Positions 8,698 to 17,050 of a stretch of 64,000 bases of DNA are shown in pieces. The first letter of the stretch is position 1, and every line of letters starts with the position of its first letter. Under the pieces are notes generated by a model, which had not been told where the DNA came from, searched no databases, and saw only the letters and a program-made list of their open reading frames with translations. Made by a program: the position numbers and the translations under genes. Source of the stretch: Sphingobacterium thalpophilum (GTDB taxonomy: Bacteria; Bacteroidota; Bacteroidia; Sphingobacteriales; Sphingobacteriaceae); contig CAMBMM010000002.1 in NCBI GenBank assembly GCA_945868825.1, positions 180,252 through 244,251 on the forward strand, read 5' to 3'.

Positions 8698-9747
8698 TTA
8701 TTTATAAATGCGGATATAATCTACTTCCATGGTGGAACTTGTAAAGGCCGGATCTACAGAACCACCAAAAGTACCGCCCATAGCCACATTTAAAATCAAG
8801 AAAAATTCTTGATTAAAGGGCAAAGCATTGGAATTGGCAACGGTATGTATCAACTGGTCATCTACATAAATTTTGATGCTGGTAGCAGACCAGTCTACAC
8901 TATATATATGAAATTCGGTTGAAGCATTGTTAATAACCCGTGTAGAACCATCGGGATTGCCACCAAAACGACCTGGGTAATGGAGTGTGCCATGAATCCG
9001 ATTTTGATCGTTTCCTTTATGCTCCATAATATCAATTTCGCCGCAATTTGGCCAACTCACCGCATCAATGTTATTCCCCAACATCCACAATGCAGGCCAG
9101 GTGCCACCACCCGCAGGCAGTTTTGCCCGAATATCTATGCGGCCATATTTTACCGAAAATTTTCCTTTAGATAACAATCGGGTAGAAGTAAAGGCAAATC
9201 CGTTTGAATTTTCTCGTTTAGCAATAATTTTAAGCGTACCGCCACTTACCAGCACGTTGCTGCTATTTTGGGTATAATATTGTAATTCTTGGTTACCCCA
9301 ACCACCTTGGCCATTTCCTAGATCGTAACCCCAAGTAGCTGTATTGGGTGCGCCGTTTACATCAAATTCTTCGGCCCAATATAAGCTTGGTGCGCTTGGA
9401 ACTACCGTAACCGAAACCGAAATGGTTTTAGAAACCGATTGCCCATTGCTTGCTGTTGCGCTTACCACTACACTAAAGGTATTGGTACCAGTAAGGGTAT
9501 ACTTGTGTGTTAGTATGCCAGTTGGTTCGGTTTTAGTTATACCATCGCCAAAAACAAAGCCATAAGAAGCCGCATTGGTGGCTGTGGCGGTAAAGTTCAC
9601 GTTGCCGCTACCATCAAGGCTTACCTGCGTGCTCACTTGCAAATTGGCGGGGGCTGAAGGCTTTACGCTATCGGCCCCTGCTTTTTTGCACCCAATCAAT
9701 AACAGGCATAAGAAGATATATAAACTTAGTTTTTTGGTATAGTACAT
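8698..9747 (-). CDS. GH16 endo-beta-glucanase (laminarinase-like) lipoprotein with PKD domain
   Basis: 349 residues. The signal peptide ends in the lipobox LLIGC (Cys about 20), so the enzyme is membrane-anchored and may be surface-exposed. A PKD-like domain occupies about residues 30-115 and a GH16 catalytic domain about 118-349. The catalytic pair is in GEIDIMEH (two Glu, about 236-241), the form found in beta-1,3-glucanases. HGTLHYPG and the terminal MEVDYIRIYK are typical of laminarinases. It likely cuts beta-1,3- or mixed-linkage glucan at the cell surface. It starts 1 nt after the preceding lipoprotein gene's stop, so the two are translationally close. Confidence 0.92.
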   Translation of the reverse strand: MYYTKKLSLYIFLCLLLIGCKKAGADSVKPSAPANLQVSTQVSLDGSGNVNFTATATNAASYGFVFGDGITKTEPTGILTHKYTLTGTNTFSVVVSATASNGQSVSKTISVSVTVVPSAPSLYWAEEFDVNGAPNTATWGYDLGNGQGGWGNQELQYYTQNSSNVLVSGGTLKIIAKRENSNGFAFTSTRLLSKGKFSVKYGRIDIRAKLPAGGGTWPALWMLGNNIDAVSWPNCGEIDIMEHKGNDQNRIHGTLHYPGRFGGNPDGSTRVINNASTEFHIYSVDWSATSIKIYVDDQLIHTVANSNALPFNQEFFLILNVAMGGTFGGSVDPAFTSSTMEVDYIRIYK

Positions 9748-9748
9748 A

Positions 9749-10639
9749 TTATTTTACTTTAAATTTTTGGTACCAGGCATTGCCATCGGCACCAATGCTA
9801 CGCACAGAAAGTGTGGTTGAAGTAATCTCCAAAATTTCATACGTAGACGTACCCACACCCCAGCTCAATAAACCATGGCCCGGTACTGTAAATTTGATAC
9901 GGGTTGAATTGGCTGTGGTGCTATTAGAAGTGGCATCAGTAAAGGCCAAGGCTTTTGTACCTGTGGTGTTTAGAGTATTTATACCACCAGCTAAACTATA
10001 ATAACCGGCATAATCGGGTATAATAAAAGTATTACCCTTATTATCCAATACCAAAGAAATGGAATTGGGTCCGGTTTTGGTGAAAGTTAATTCATCGTCG
10101 TACTCGGCAGCAGTACGACTATTTGCAGCTGCACCATACCATTCTGGATAAAAAGAAGTTGCGGGACCAACACCAATATGACCCCAAGCACCTTTATCGG
10201 CAATCCAAATTTTGGAAGTACCGCCGGTTAAGCCGGTCATAATGGCTGTTGGAATATTGAATAAACGCAACACGGTTATTTTTTTACTTAATGTTGATAC
10301 CGCTCCACCCGTACCATTGGCCGTTACGGTAATGGTATACTCAAAAGTACCTGGATTGGCGTATTGATGTACCAAGGTTCCCGGAGAAACCAGTTGTGTT
10401 TGGCCATCGCCAAAATCAATTTTAAAATTAATAACGTTGCTGGCCGCCAAGGTGATAGATACATTACCCGAGCCATCGCCAGTAGGTGTGGCAGCAGCAA
10501 CACCTTGCAATGCGGTAGTAAGGGCTAAGCCCGATGGGTTTTTTAATTCCCCAAAACTATATTCTTCTTTTTTACAGGCGCTTAGTAACGTGAAGCATCC
10601 GATTGCAAAAAGACTGAATGATTTTACGATTGTTTTCAT
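9749..10639 (-). CDS. PKD-domain surface lipoprotein of the glucan locus
   Basis: 296 residues. A lipobox (LLSACKKEE) is followed by acidic/basic residues of the kind seen in surface-exported Bacteroidetes lipoproteins. A PKD-like domain (about 45-125) contains FGDG and a HQYANPGTFEYTI stretch. The C-terminal 165 residues are Trp/Tyr- and Gly-rich and probably form a beta-sandwich. There are no catalytic motifs. By position, between susD and GH16, it is the SusE/SusF equivalent and probably binds glucan. Binding is inferred from context. Confidence 0.8.
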   Translation of the reverse strand: MKTIVKSFSLFAIGCFTLLSACKKEEYSFGELKNPSGLALTTALQGVAAATPTGDGSGNVSITLAASNVINFKIDFGDGQTQLVSPGTLVHQYANPGTFEYTITVTANGTGGAVSTLSKKITVLRLFNIPTAIMTGLTGGTSKIWIADKGAWGHIGVGPATSFYPEWYGAAANSRTAAEYDDELTFTKTGPNSISLVLDNKGNTFIIPDYAGYYSLAGGINTLNTTGTKALAFTDATSNSTTANSTRIKFTVPGHGLLSWGVGTSTYEILEITSTTLSVRSIGADGNAWYQKFKVK

Positions 10640-10659
10640 AATCTAATTCGTTTTATGTA

Positions 10660-12222
10660 TTAATTAAGAGTAATGTCGTCGAAATAATAAATACTGCCGG
10701 GAACATGGCCACCGCCACAGTCAAAATCGAAAAACACTACCGCCACTTTAAGTGGGTTGGTTGGTGTTAGACTAGTAAAATCGAAGGTGAGTTCTTCCCA
10801 GCCATTGGCTACGGTTGTTACCGCATCTACATCTATACCACTTCCATCGCCCAAGCCATAATCGAACTTAAATTTCACGGTTTTACCTACAGCAGGAGAC
10901 CATACTTTCATTTTTATCACTTTTTGCGTGAAGTTGAAAATTGGATACTCTAAAGGCAGTGAAGTACCAGACCAGCATTCATTTCCTTTAATGGATTTCC
11001 CAACTTTCGAGCTTGTGTTTATACCACTTACATCTGGGTTGTTTTCAACCGTTGCGCCGGCACCTCCAAAACTATCTAGGAAATAATTAGTCATAGAGGA
11101 TTGGAAATCGATAGGTAAGGTTTGTCCTATTTGGCTTTGCAAACGGATGTCGTCCATATAGAAGGTGAAGTTTGCACTACCATCGCCCATGGTTCCATTA
11201 TCGAAAATAAACACGAGGGTAGTATAATTACCGGCCGGAATATTGCTATAATCGAAAATTAGATCTTCCCATTCGTTGGCTACTGTTGTGGAAACTGTTT
11301 TTTCATAGTTAATTCCGCCAGCGCCTTCAACTTTTAACAATACCGTAGCGCCCACTCGTGGCGACCATACTTTCATGCGGAAAATTTTACCGGCAGAAAA
11401 ATTGATTGGACCAGAAAGTGCCATGGTACTACCACCCCATGGTTGTCCACCATTTTTTACCATTTTAAGTACTTTGGTGGTGGTATTAATGCCAGTAGCC
11501 GCAGGATTATTTGCCACAGTTAAAGCACCCCCATCAAAATTTCCAATAAAGGAAGCATAGTTTAAGGTGGTAGATTGTAAAGTTATAGGTAAGGTTACCG
11601 GATCTTCTACAACTACGCTTTTGGTAACCGTTGTGCTAGCTACACCACCACTTAGGGCAGTTACAGTTACTGTATAAGTACCCGGTGCGGCATAAATGTG
11701 GTTTTTGGTTTCGCCCTCTAAGAACGATACCGGAACCTCATTGGCACCACCATCACCGTATTTCACTTTAAACAAGGTTTCGTATAAAGCCGTTGCCGAT
11801 ACGTTTACTTTGAACTTATTACCAGCATCAATAGTTGCGGTAACTTGTACATTTTCTGGTGCACGAAAGGATACGGTTAATTGTTTAGTGCTTTCAGAAA
11901 TTTTACCACTAATGCTGTAGGCTACTGAACGCACAGAATACACCCCTTCTGGGTACACGTGGGTTACACTTGCACCAGGCAATACACGAACGGCGGTAGC
12001 TGGGCCATGACCATAATAAATGTCGTAGGCGGTAGCACCCTCACCATTTGGCGTGATGGTTACCAAGCCGGTATTGTCTTGGGTGATGTTAAAAAACGGA
12101 TTCAAGTTTGCAGGTGCACTGGCTGTTTCCAGAAAGGATAGGTCGTTAAACGTATCTTTTTCGCAACCTGCAAATACAAGCAGCACTAGGGCTATGCTTA
12201 GTATGTTTTTGATTGATTTCAT
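10660..12222 (-). CDS. Multidomain glucan-binding lipoprotein (two PKD-like, two tandem CBM-like modules)
   Basis: 520 residues, lipobox LLVFAGC (Cys about 20). Two PKD-like domains lie at about 38-120 and 125-207. Two homologous modules of ~150 residues follow, at about 212-362 and 366-520. Both modules repeat the elements NNP-x-x-x-GINT, KVWSP and a WE(D/E)L-FD strand, and both end in a YMDDI or YFDDI strand. This resembles CBM4/CBM-like beta-sandwich folds. No catalytic residues are apparent. It probably captures polysaccharide at the surface for the SusCD complex. It lies 21 nt after the susD stop. Confidence 0.82.
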   Translation of the reverse strand: MKSIKNILSIALVLLVFAGCEKDTFNDLSFLETASAPANLNPFFNITQDNTGLVTITPNGEGATAYDIYYGHGPATAVRVLPGASVTHVYPEGVYSVRSVAYSISGKISESTKQLTVSFRAPENVQVTATIDAGNKFKVNVSATALYETLFKVKYGDGGANEVPVSFLEGETKNHIYAAPGTYTVTVTALSGGVASTTVTKSVVVEDPVTLPITLQSTTLNYASFIGNFDGGALTVANNPAATGINTTTKVLKMVKNGGQPWGGSTMALSGPINFSAGKIFRMKVWSPRVGATVLLKVEGAGGINYEKTVSTTVANEWEDLIFDYSNIPAGNYTTLVFIFDNGTMGDGSANFTFYMDDIRLQSQIGQTLPIDFQSSMTNYFLDSFGGAGATVENNPDVSGINTSSKVGKSIKGNECWSGTSLPLEYPIFNFTQKVIKMKVWSPAVGKTVKFKFDYGLGDGSGIDVDAVTTVANGWEELTFDFTSLTPTNPLKVAVVFFDFDCGGGHVPGSIYYFDDITLN

Positions 12223-12243
12223 CTCTATATATCTATTTAATGA

Positions 12244-13725
12244 TTAATTATAACCAGGGTTTTGTGTTAATCCCGAAATATCTACCTCGGCTTGTGGAAT
12301 AGGAAATACCTCGTTTTTATTGGCTACCCAACCCGTAATTTTACTAGCTGCTTGGCCGGTTCTTACTAAATCGAAGAAACGCTGACCTTCCATACCTAAT
12401 TCTAAACGGCGTTCGTCCCAAATGACCGTTTTTAAGGCGGTGCCCGTTGCGGTACTTCTGTGTAAAATATCACCAAAAGCACGATCACGTATACGGTTTA
12501 AGTATAGCAAGGCTTTAACATCATTTGGTGAGGCCATACGGTTGTTTGCTTCGGCTGCCATTAACAATACATCGGCATAACGAATAGCACGGTAATTGTT
12601 TAAGTAGTTTAATTCTACCTGACCTGAAGTTTGGCCTACTCTTGGTAAATACTTTTGATTGTATAAACCCGTGTTTTTGTATGGAGCCACGGTATAGGTA
12701 ATATTCATACCTGCATTGGCTGTTTTATAGGCTTCAATATCTAATACGGTGACCGCTTTACGGGTATCGCCGGCAGCAAATGCTGCTGCTAAATTAGCCG
12801 TAGGCAAGTTGGTACTCCAGCCCGATGCATACGAGCTAGTGCCGGTTAGGTTACGAATGCCGCAAATTTGTACGGCTAAGTTTCCTTGTCCTCTACCCGG
12901 GTTAGACCAATCGTAAAAAGGACTTCCATTGGAGTACTGCACTTCAAATACCGATTCGGAACCATTTTCGCCGGCTTGCAAGAATATATTGCCGTAATTA
13001 GTTAACAAACTAAATGGTCCTGTTACCACATTTTCTAACATGGCTGCTGCTTCGGTAAATTTATCTTGATATAAATATACTTTACCTAATAAAGCTTGAG
13101 CAGCATACTTGGTTGCTCTACCTTGTTGTGAATTGCTTACAGGCAAAGCAGCAATAGCTGCTGTTAAATCAATCTCAATTTGAGTGTATACCTGCGCTTT
13201 GGTAGCACGTTGGAATTTGTTAGAATCGCCCACCGATAAACGCTTGGTGGTAAATAAAGGCACACCACCGAACATTTTTACCAACTCGAAGTAGTAATAT
13301 GCTCTTAGGAAATAAACCTCTCCGTAAAGTGCAGTTTTACCGGTAAAATCTAATTTAGCTTTGTTTTCTTCTAAATAGTTAGCACGATTAATGCCCTCGT
13401 AACAAGATTTCCAGATTTCAGTTAAGTTGCCATTATTAGCAATTATCTGATAGTCGTCTATTTGTTGTAAGGCCACTTGATCGGTGGCATTTTCGCCGCC
13501 TGTTACCGAGTTATCAGAAGCAATTTCGCCAATTACTGGCACTGCCCATAACCATTGCATGGGTGAATAAACCCCAATGGCCATTTTTTGATAATCTTCG
13601 GCTGTTTTAAAATAATTATCTGCCGTAATTTGATAATCTTCTTGAGGATTGTAGTCGACAAATTTGGTACAACTGCCAAAGGTGCTTACTAAAAATAATC
13701 CGATGATGTATGTATACTTTTTCAT
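12244..13725 (-). CDS. susD: SusD/RagB-family glycan-binding lipoprotein
   Basis: 493 residues with lipobox STFGSC (Cys about 18) and the helical SusD fold. An early ADNYFKTAEDYQKMAIG helix, TPR-like helices with RAYYYFELVKMFGGVPL, and the C-terminal RRLELGMEGQRFFDL signature are all classic SusD. It caps the neighbouring SusC channel and binds oligosaccharides. It lies 17 nt downstream of susC, the usual coupling. The ATG at 13725 gives the better signal peptide; one at 13731 adds Met-His. Confidence 0.95.
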   Translation of the reverse strand: MKKYTYIIGLFLVSTFGSCTKFVDYNPQEDYQITADNYFKTAEDYQKMAIGVYSPMQWLWAVPVIGEIASDNSVTGGENATDQVALQQIDDYQIIANNGNLTEIWKSCYEGINRANYLEENKAKLDFTGKTALYGEVYFLRAYYYFELVKMFGGVPLFTTKRLSVGDSNKFQRATKAQVYTQIEIDLTAAIAALPVSNSQQGRATKYAAQALLGKVYLYQDKFTEAAAMLENVVTGPFSLLTNYGNIFLQAGENGSESVFEVQYSNGSPFYDWSNPGRGQGNLAVQICGIRNLTGTSSYASGWSTNLPTANLAAAFAAGDTRKAVTVLDIEAYKTANAGMNITYTVAPYKNTGLYNQKYLPRVGQTSGQVELNYLNNYRAIRYADVLLMAAEANNRMASPNDVKALLYLNRIRDRAFGDILHRSTATGTALKTVIWDERRLELGMEGQRFFDLVRTGQAASKITGWVANKNEVFPIPQAEVDISGLTQNPGYN

Positions 13726-13742
13726 GTGCATATTTTTAACTG

Positions 13743-16700
13743 TTAAAATTTAACATCAAGTCCGAACGACCAAGTTCTGGCTTGTGGATAGGCTCCACGA
13801 TCAATTCCGGTATCGAAAATACCACCCGAAATTTCTGGATCGTAGCCAGAGTACTTGGTAAATACAAAGGCGTTTTTAACCTGAGCATATAGTCTTACTT
13901 TGCTTACGCCTAAACGCTTAAGCGTAGTGTTAGGTAAGGTATAGCCTAATTGTACGTCTTTAATTTTTAGAAAGCTTCCATCTTCTACATATCTATCAGA
14001 TACACGGGTATTCTGATTGGCATCTGTAAAACTATAGCGTGGATTTCTTGGATCGTTGGTAGAACCTTCACCGGTCCATCTAGCCAATACACCTCTGTAT
14101 TTATTGGTCATGGCTAGGTTACGCTCGTAGGCTCTGTAAATATCATTACCTACAGATGCGTAAATAAAGGTATTAAAATCAAAAGCCTTATAGGTAAGGT
14201 TTAAGCTCCAACCCAAGGTAAAGGTTGGGAACGGATCGCCAATTTTAGTTCTATCTAAATCAGAAATCAATCCATCTCCATTGATATCGGCAAAACGAAT
14301 ATCACCCGGTACCGCATTGGTTTGCGTAGGTGCACCAGCAATTTCGGCGGCATTTTGGAAAATACCCACGGTTTTAAATCCGTAGAAATATCCAGGGGTT
14401 TGTCCTTTTTCAAAACGGGTTACGCTTTGGTACGGAATACCATATCCACCGCCGGTAATTAAACCATTGTTAGTTTCGGTTACTTCGTTTTTAGCAGTAG
14501 TAAAGGTAAGGTTAGAGCTTACTTTCCAGTTTTTACCTACAGCATTGTTATAACCTAGGTTTAAATCGAAACCGCTTGTTTTGGTGCTACCAATATTTGC
14601 AGTTGGCGCAGAAGCTGTACCTAAGTATAGCGATAAGCTTGGGGTAAACAATAAGCCACTAATTTGTTTCTCGAAATAATCTGCTGTTAAGGAGAATTTG
14701 CTATTCGCAAAATTTAAATCGAAACCGGCATTTAATTGCTTTTGTTTTTCCCATCCTAAATCCTCGTTTTTAAACGAAGCAATGGTTGCACCAATAGAGG
14801 TTGGATCGTTGCCAAAGGTATATCCGGCATTTTGGCCCGAACCATATGCATAGGTTAAGGTAGAAATTCGTTGGAATTGTGGGCTTACGTTTTCGTTACC
14901 TGTAATACCAAAACTTCCTCTTAGTTTTAAATAATTGATGAAGTTTACTTTGAAAAAATCTTCGTCTGATACGATCCATCCTAATGATCCTGCAAAGAAA
15001 TTACCAAATTTATTATTGGCACCAAATGCATATGAACCATCTCTACGGGCAGAGAAAGAGGCTAGGTATTTATCTTTGTAATCGTAATCGATACGGGTAA
15101 AGTAAGATAAGTTTCTGCGCTCATATTGGTACGAACCTACATCTAACCCAGAGTTTGGTGCAGTACCTGTTGCTGAAGAAATGTCGGCAAAATCCCAAGA
15201 GTTAAACGGAACATCTTGACGAGAACCGCTCACTGAATTTCCGGTTACTTTAGCCATGGCCATACCAAAAACCGTTTCGAAATGATGATCGGTATTGATA
15301 TTGAAGTCATAGTTGGCAAAGTTTTCTAAATTGTAATTGTAGTACGAGGTTTTTACTTCATACACGTTATTGTGCGAACCAACTTTGGTAGTACCATCGG
15401 CATTTAAAGTAGAGTTAATATGGCCGGTACCATAAAATGATAGCGGTGTAAAGGCCTTGCCTGTTACATCGGTATTGGTATAGCCATAACGTGAGGTTAC
15501 TTTTAAGTTTTTAAGTAACTGGTACTGTAACTCAAATTTACCGTACGTTTTATTGGTATTGTATTGGTTGTGTGTATCGTCTAACTGCGTAAGTGGGTTG
15601 TAAATTTCTGATAAAATAGTGTTACTTACACTATACTTACCATAAGTACTAGCCACATTGTTATAAACGGGTACTGTTGGGTCGAAGTTTAAAGCATTAG
15701 ATATAACACTATTGATAGCGTTTTCTGGAACACCAGCACTACGAATATTTACAAAGCTGGTATTTACAGTAGCTTTTAATCGTTTGCTTACATCAAAATT
15801 TAAGTTTGCTGTAGCGTTGTAGCGATTAAAGTATGACTTATCGGCACCACCTACAATACCGCCCTGACCAGTAAAAGCACCTGATACAAAATAGGACATA
15901 TTATCGCTTCCACCTCTTGCGGTTAAGCTATGAGAGGCAAGCGCAGCATTTTTAAAAATTTGATCTTGCCAATTGGTGCCCACTCCTAAAGTGGATAAGT
16001 TAGGGAATAAAATAGCACCGCCCGATGCTACGCTACCCTCGTTTAACATAGCAGCATATTCAGAAGCATTTAGTACACCAATGGTGTTTAATACTTGTTG
16101 GTTACCAAAGTTGCTACTATAATTTACTTCAGTTTTTTGATTTTTCTTACCAGATTTAGTAGTCACAACAATTACACCATTACCACCTTTTACACCATAA
16201 ATGGCGGTAGTGGCTGCGTCTTTTAATACGTTTATCGACTCTATATCGGCGGCATTAATTGAATTCAAATCGTCGAGGCTTTGAATGGATCCATCAACTA
16301 CCACTACCGGATCGGTACCGGTGTATGAAGGAATACCACGAATAAGCACCGTAGGTTTAGCACCCGGCGAACCGGTTGATACTACAGTTACCCCGGAAGC
16401 TCTACCCTGTAAAGCATCCTCAGCTCTAACTGGTTTTAGTCTTTCAATATCGGCACCTTTAACGGTAGATATTGCACCAGAAATTTTGGTAATTTTTTGT
16501 GTGCCATAACCTACTACTACCACCTCGTTCATTAAGGTGTTTAGGTCTTCTAAACTTACTTGTATAGTTCCCGCTTGGTTAACTACGTACTTGTAAGGTT
16601 TAAAACCAGTGTAGGAAATACTTAAGGTGCTTCCCTTAGTAACGCTAAGGGTGAAATTTCCTTTAGCATCGGTTTGGGTTGCTTGAGCAGTTCCAACCGC

Positions 16701-16841
16701 ACTTACGGTAGCACCAGCTAAAGGCTCGGCTGTTGACTTACTCTTTACTGTACCAGACACCTGAAGTGTTTGTGCAGCAGCTTGCTGAATAAAACAAGCC
16801 ATAAGTAACCCAACACAGAACAATGTGAATCTAAATTTCAT
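13743..16841 (-). CDS. susC: SusC/RagA-family TonB-dependent glycan transporter
   Basis: 1032 residues: signal peptide (1-23), a carboxypeptidase-regulatory-like domain (about 27-103), the SusC signature NEVVVVGYGTQ (about 105-115), a plug domain ending near residue 240 and a 22-strand barrel closing with the terminal Phe (DVKF). It imports oligosaccharides across the outer membrane using TonB energy. It is the first gene of the minus-strand locus that continues with susD, two lipoproteins, GH16 and GH3. This set points to beta-1,3-glucan (laminarin) as substrate, by comparison with characterised laminarin loci of marine Bacteroidetes. Confidence 0.96.
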   Translation of the reverse strand: MKFRFTLFCVGLLMACFIQQAAAQTLQVSGTVKSKSTAEPLAGATVSAVGTAQATQTDAKGNFTLSVTKGSTLSISYTGFKPYKYVVNQAGTIQVSLEDLNTLMNEVVVVGYGTQKITKISGAISTVKGADIERLKPVRAEDALQGRASGVTVVSTGSPGAKPTVLIRGIPSYTGTDPVVVVDGSIQSLDDLNSINAADIESINVLKDAATTAIYGVKGGNGVIVVTTKSGKKNQKTEVNYSSNFGNQQVLNTIGVLNASEYAAMLNEGSVASGGAILFPNLSTLGVGTNWQDQIFKNAALASHSLTARGGSDNMSYFVSGAFTGQGGIVGGADKSYFNRYNATANLNFDVSKRLKATVNTSFVNIRSAGVPENAINSVISNALNFDPTVPVYNNVASTYGKYSVSNTILSEIYNPLTQLDDTHNQYNTNKTYGKFELQYQLLKNLKVTSRYGYTNTDVTGKAFTPLSFYGTGHINSTLNADGTTKVGSHNNVYEVKTSYYNYNLENFANYDFNINTDHHFETVFGMAMAKVTGNSVSGSRQDVPFNSWDFADISSATGTAPNSGLDVGSYQYERRNLSYFTRIDYDYKDKYLASFSARRDGSYAFGANNKFGNFFAGSLGWIVSDEDFFKVNFINYLKLRGSFGITGNENVSPQFQRISTLTYAYGSGQNAGYTFGNDPTSIGATIASFKNEDLGWEKQKQLNAGFDLNFANSKFSLTADYFEKQISGLLFTPSLSLYLGTASAPTANIGSTKTSGFDLNLGYNNAVGKNWKVSSNLTFTTAKNEVTETNNGLITGGGYGIPYQSVTRFEKGQTPGYFYGFKTVGIFQNAAEIAGAPTQTNAVPGDIRFADINGDGLISDLDRTKIGDPFPTFTLGWSLNLTYKAFDFNTFIYASVGNDIYRAYERNLAMTNKYRGVLARWTGEGSTNDPRNPRYSFTDANQNTRVSDRYVEDGSFLKIKDVQLGYTLPNTTLKRLGVSKVRLYAQVKNAFVFTKYSGYDPEISGGIFDTGIDRGAYPQARTWSFGLDVKF

Positions 16842-16895
16842 ATTGAAATTGGTTTAATTAATAAAAATTGGTTAGTAAAAATTACAATTGGTAGG

Positions 16896-16923
16896 ATAAA
16901 TATCAGCGATACGAACACAACAA
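16896..16923 (-). promoter_or_regulatory. Candidate promoter of the glucan susC operon
   Basis: On the minus strand, TTG (16921-16923), an 18-base gap and TATTTAT (16896-16902) give the spacing of Bacteroidetes -33/-7 promoters, with a poor -7. A weak core promoter is what one expects when an activator is required. The 11-bp repeats begin 11 bp upstream of the -33 element. Confidence 0.45.
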
Positions 16924-16934
16924 CCAAAAAAATA

Positions 16935-16956
16935 ACTACATCAATACTACATCAAT
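16935..16956. repeat. Tandem 11-bp repeat, candidate operator for glucan locus
   Basis: ACTACATCAAT occurs twice head-to-tail without spacing (16935-16945, 16946-16956). It sits just upstream of the susC -33 element. One unit equals about one helical turn, so two protomers would bind side by side on one DNA face. It is probably bound by the divergent LuxR-type regulator (inference). Confidence 0.65.
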
Positions 16957-16998
16957 ACCAATAAATAATTCAATTTTAATAGATTTACACCATACAAC

Positions 16999-17009
16999 AC
17001 TACATCAAT
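16999..17009. repeat. Third copy of the 11-bp repeat, next to the regulator's promoter
   Basis: An exact ACTACATCAAT, 53 bp from the second unit (about five turns) and ending 5 bp before the TTG of the regulator's own promoter. Its position suggests autoregulation or looping with the tandem pair. Confidence 0.6.
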
Positions 17010-17014
17010 ACGTT

Positions 17015-17043
17015 TTGAATGCTTGCTCAATGCATTAAATTTG
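17015..17043 (+). promoter_or_regulatory. Promoter of the propeller/LuxR regulator gene
   Basis: TTG at 17015-17017, exactly 18 bases, then TAAATTTG at 17036-17043, a perfect TAnnTTTG element. The ATG is 7 nt further, so the transcript is leaderless or nearly so. Confidence 0.75.
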
Positions 17044-17050
17044 AAAATAT

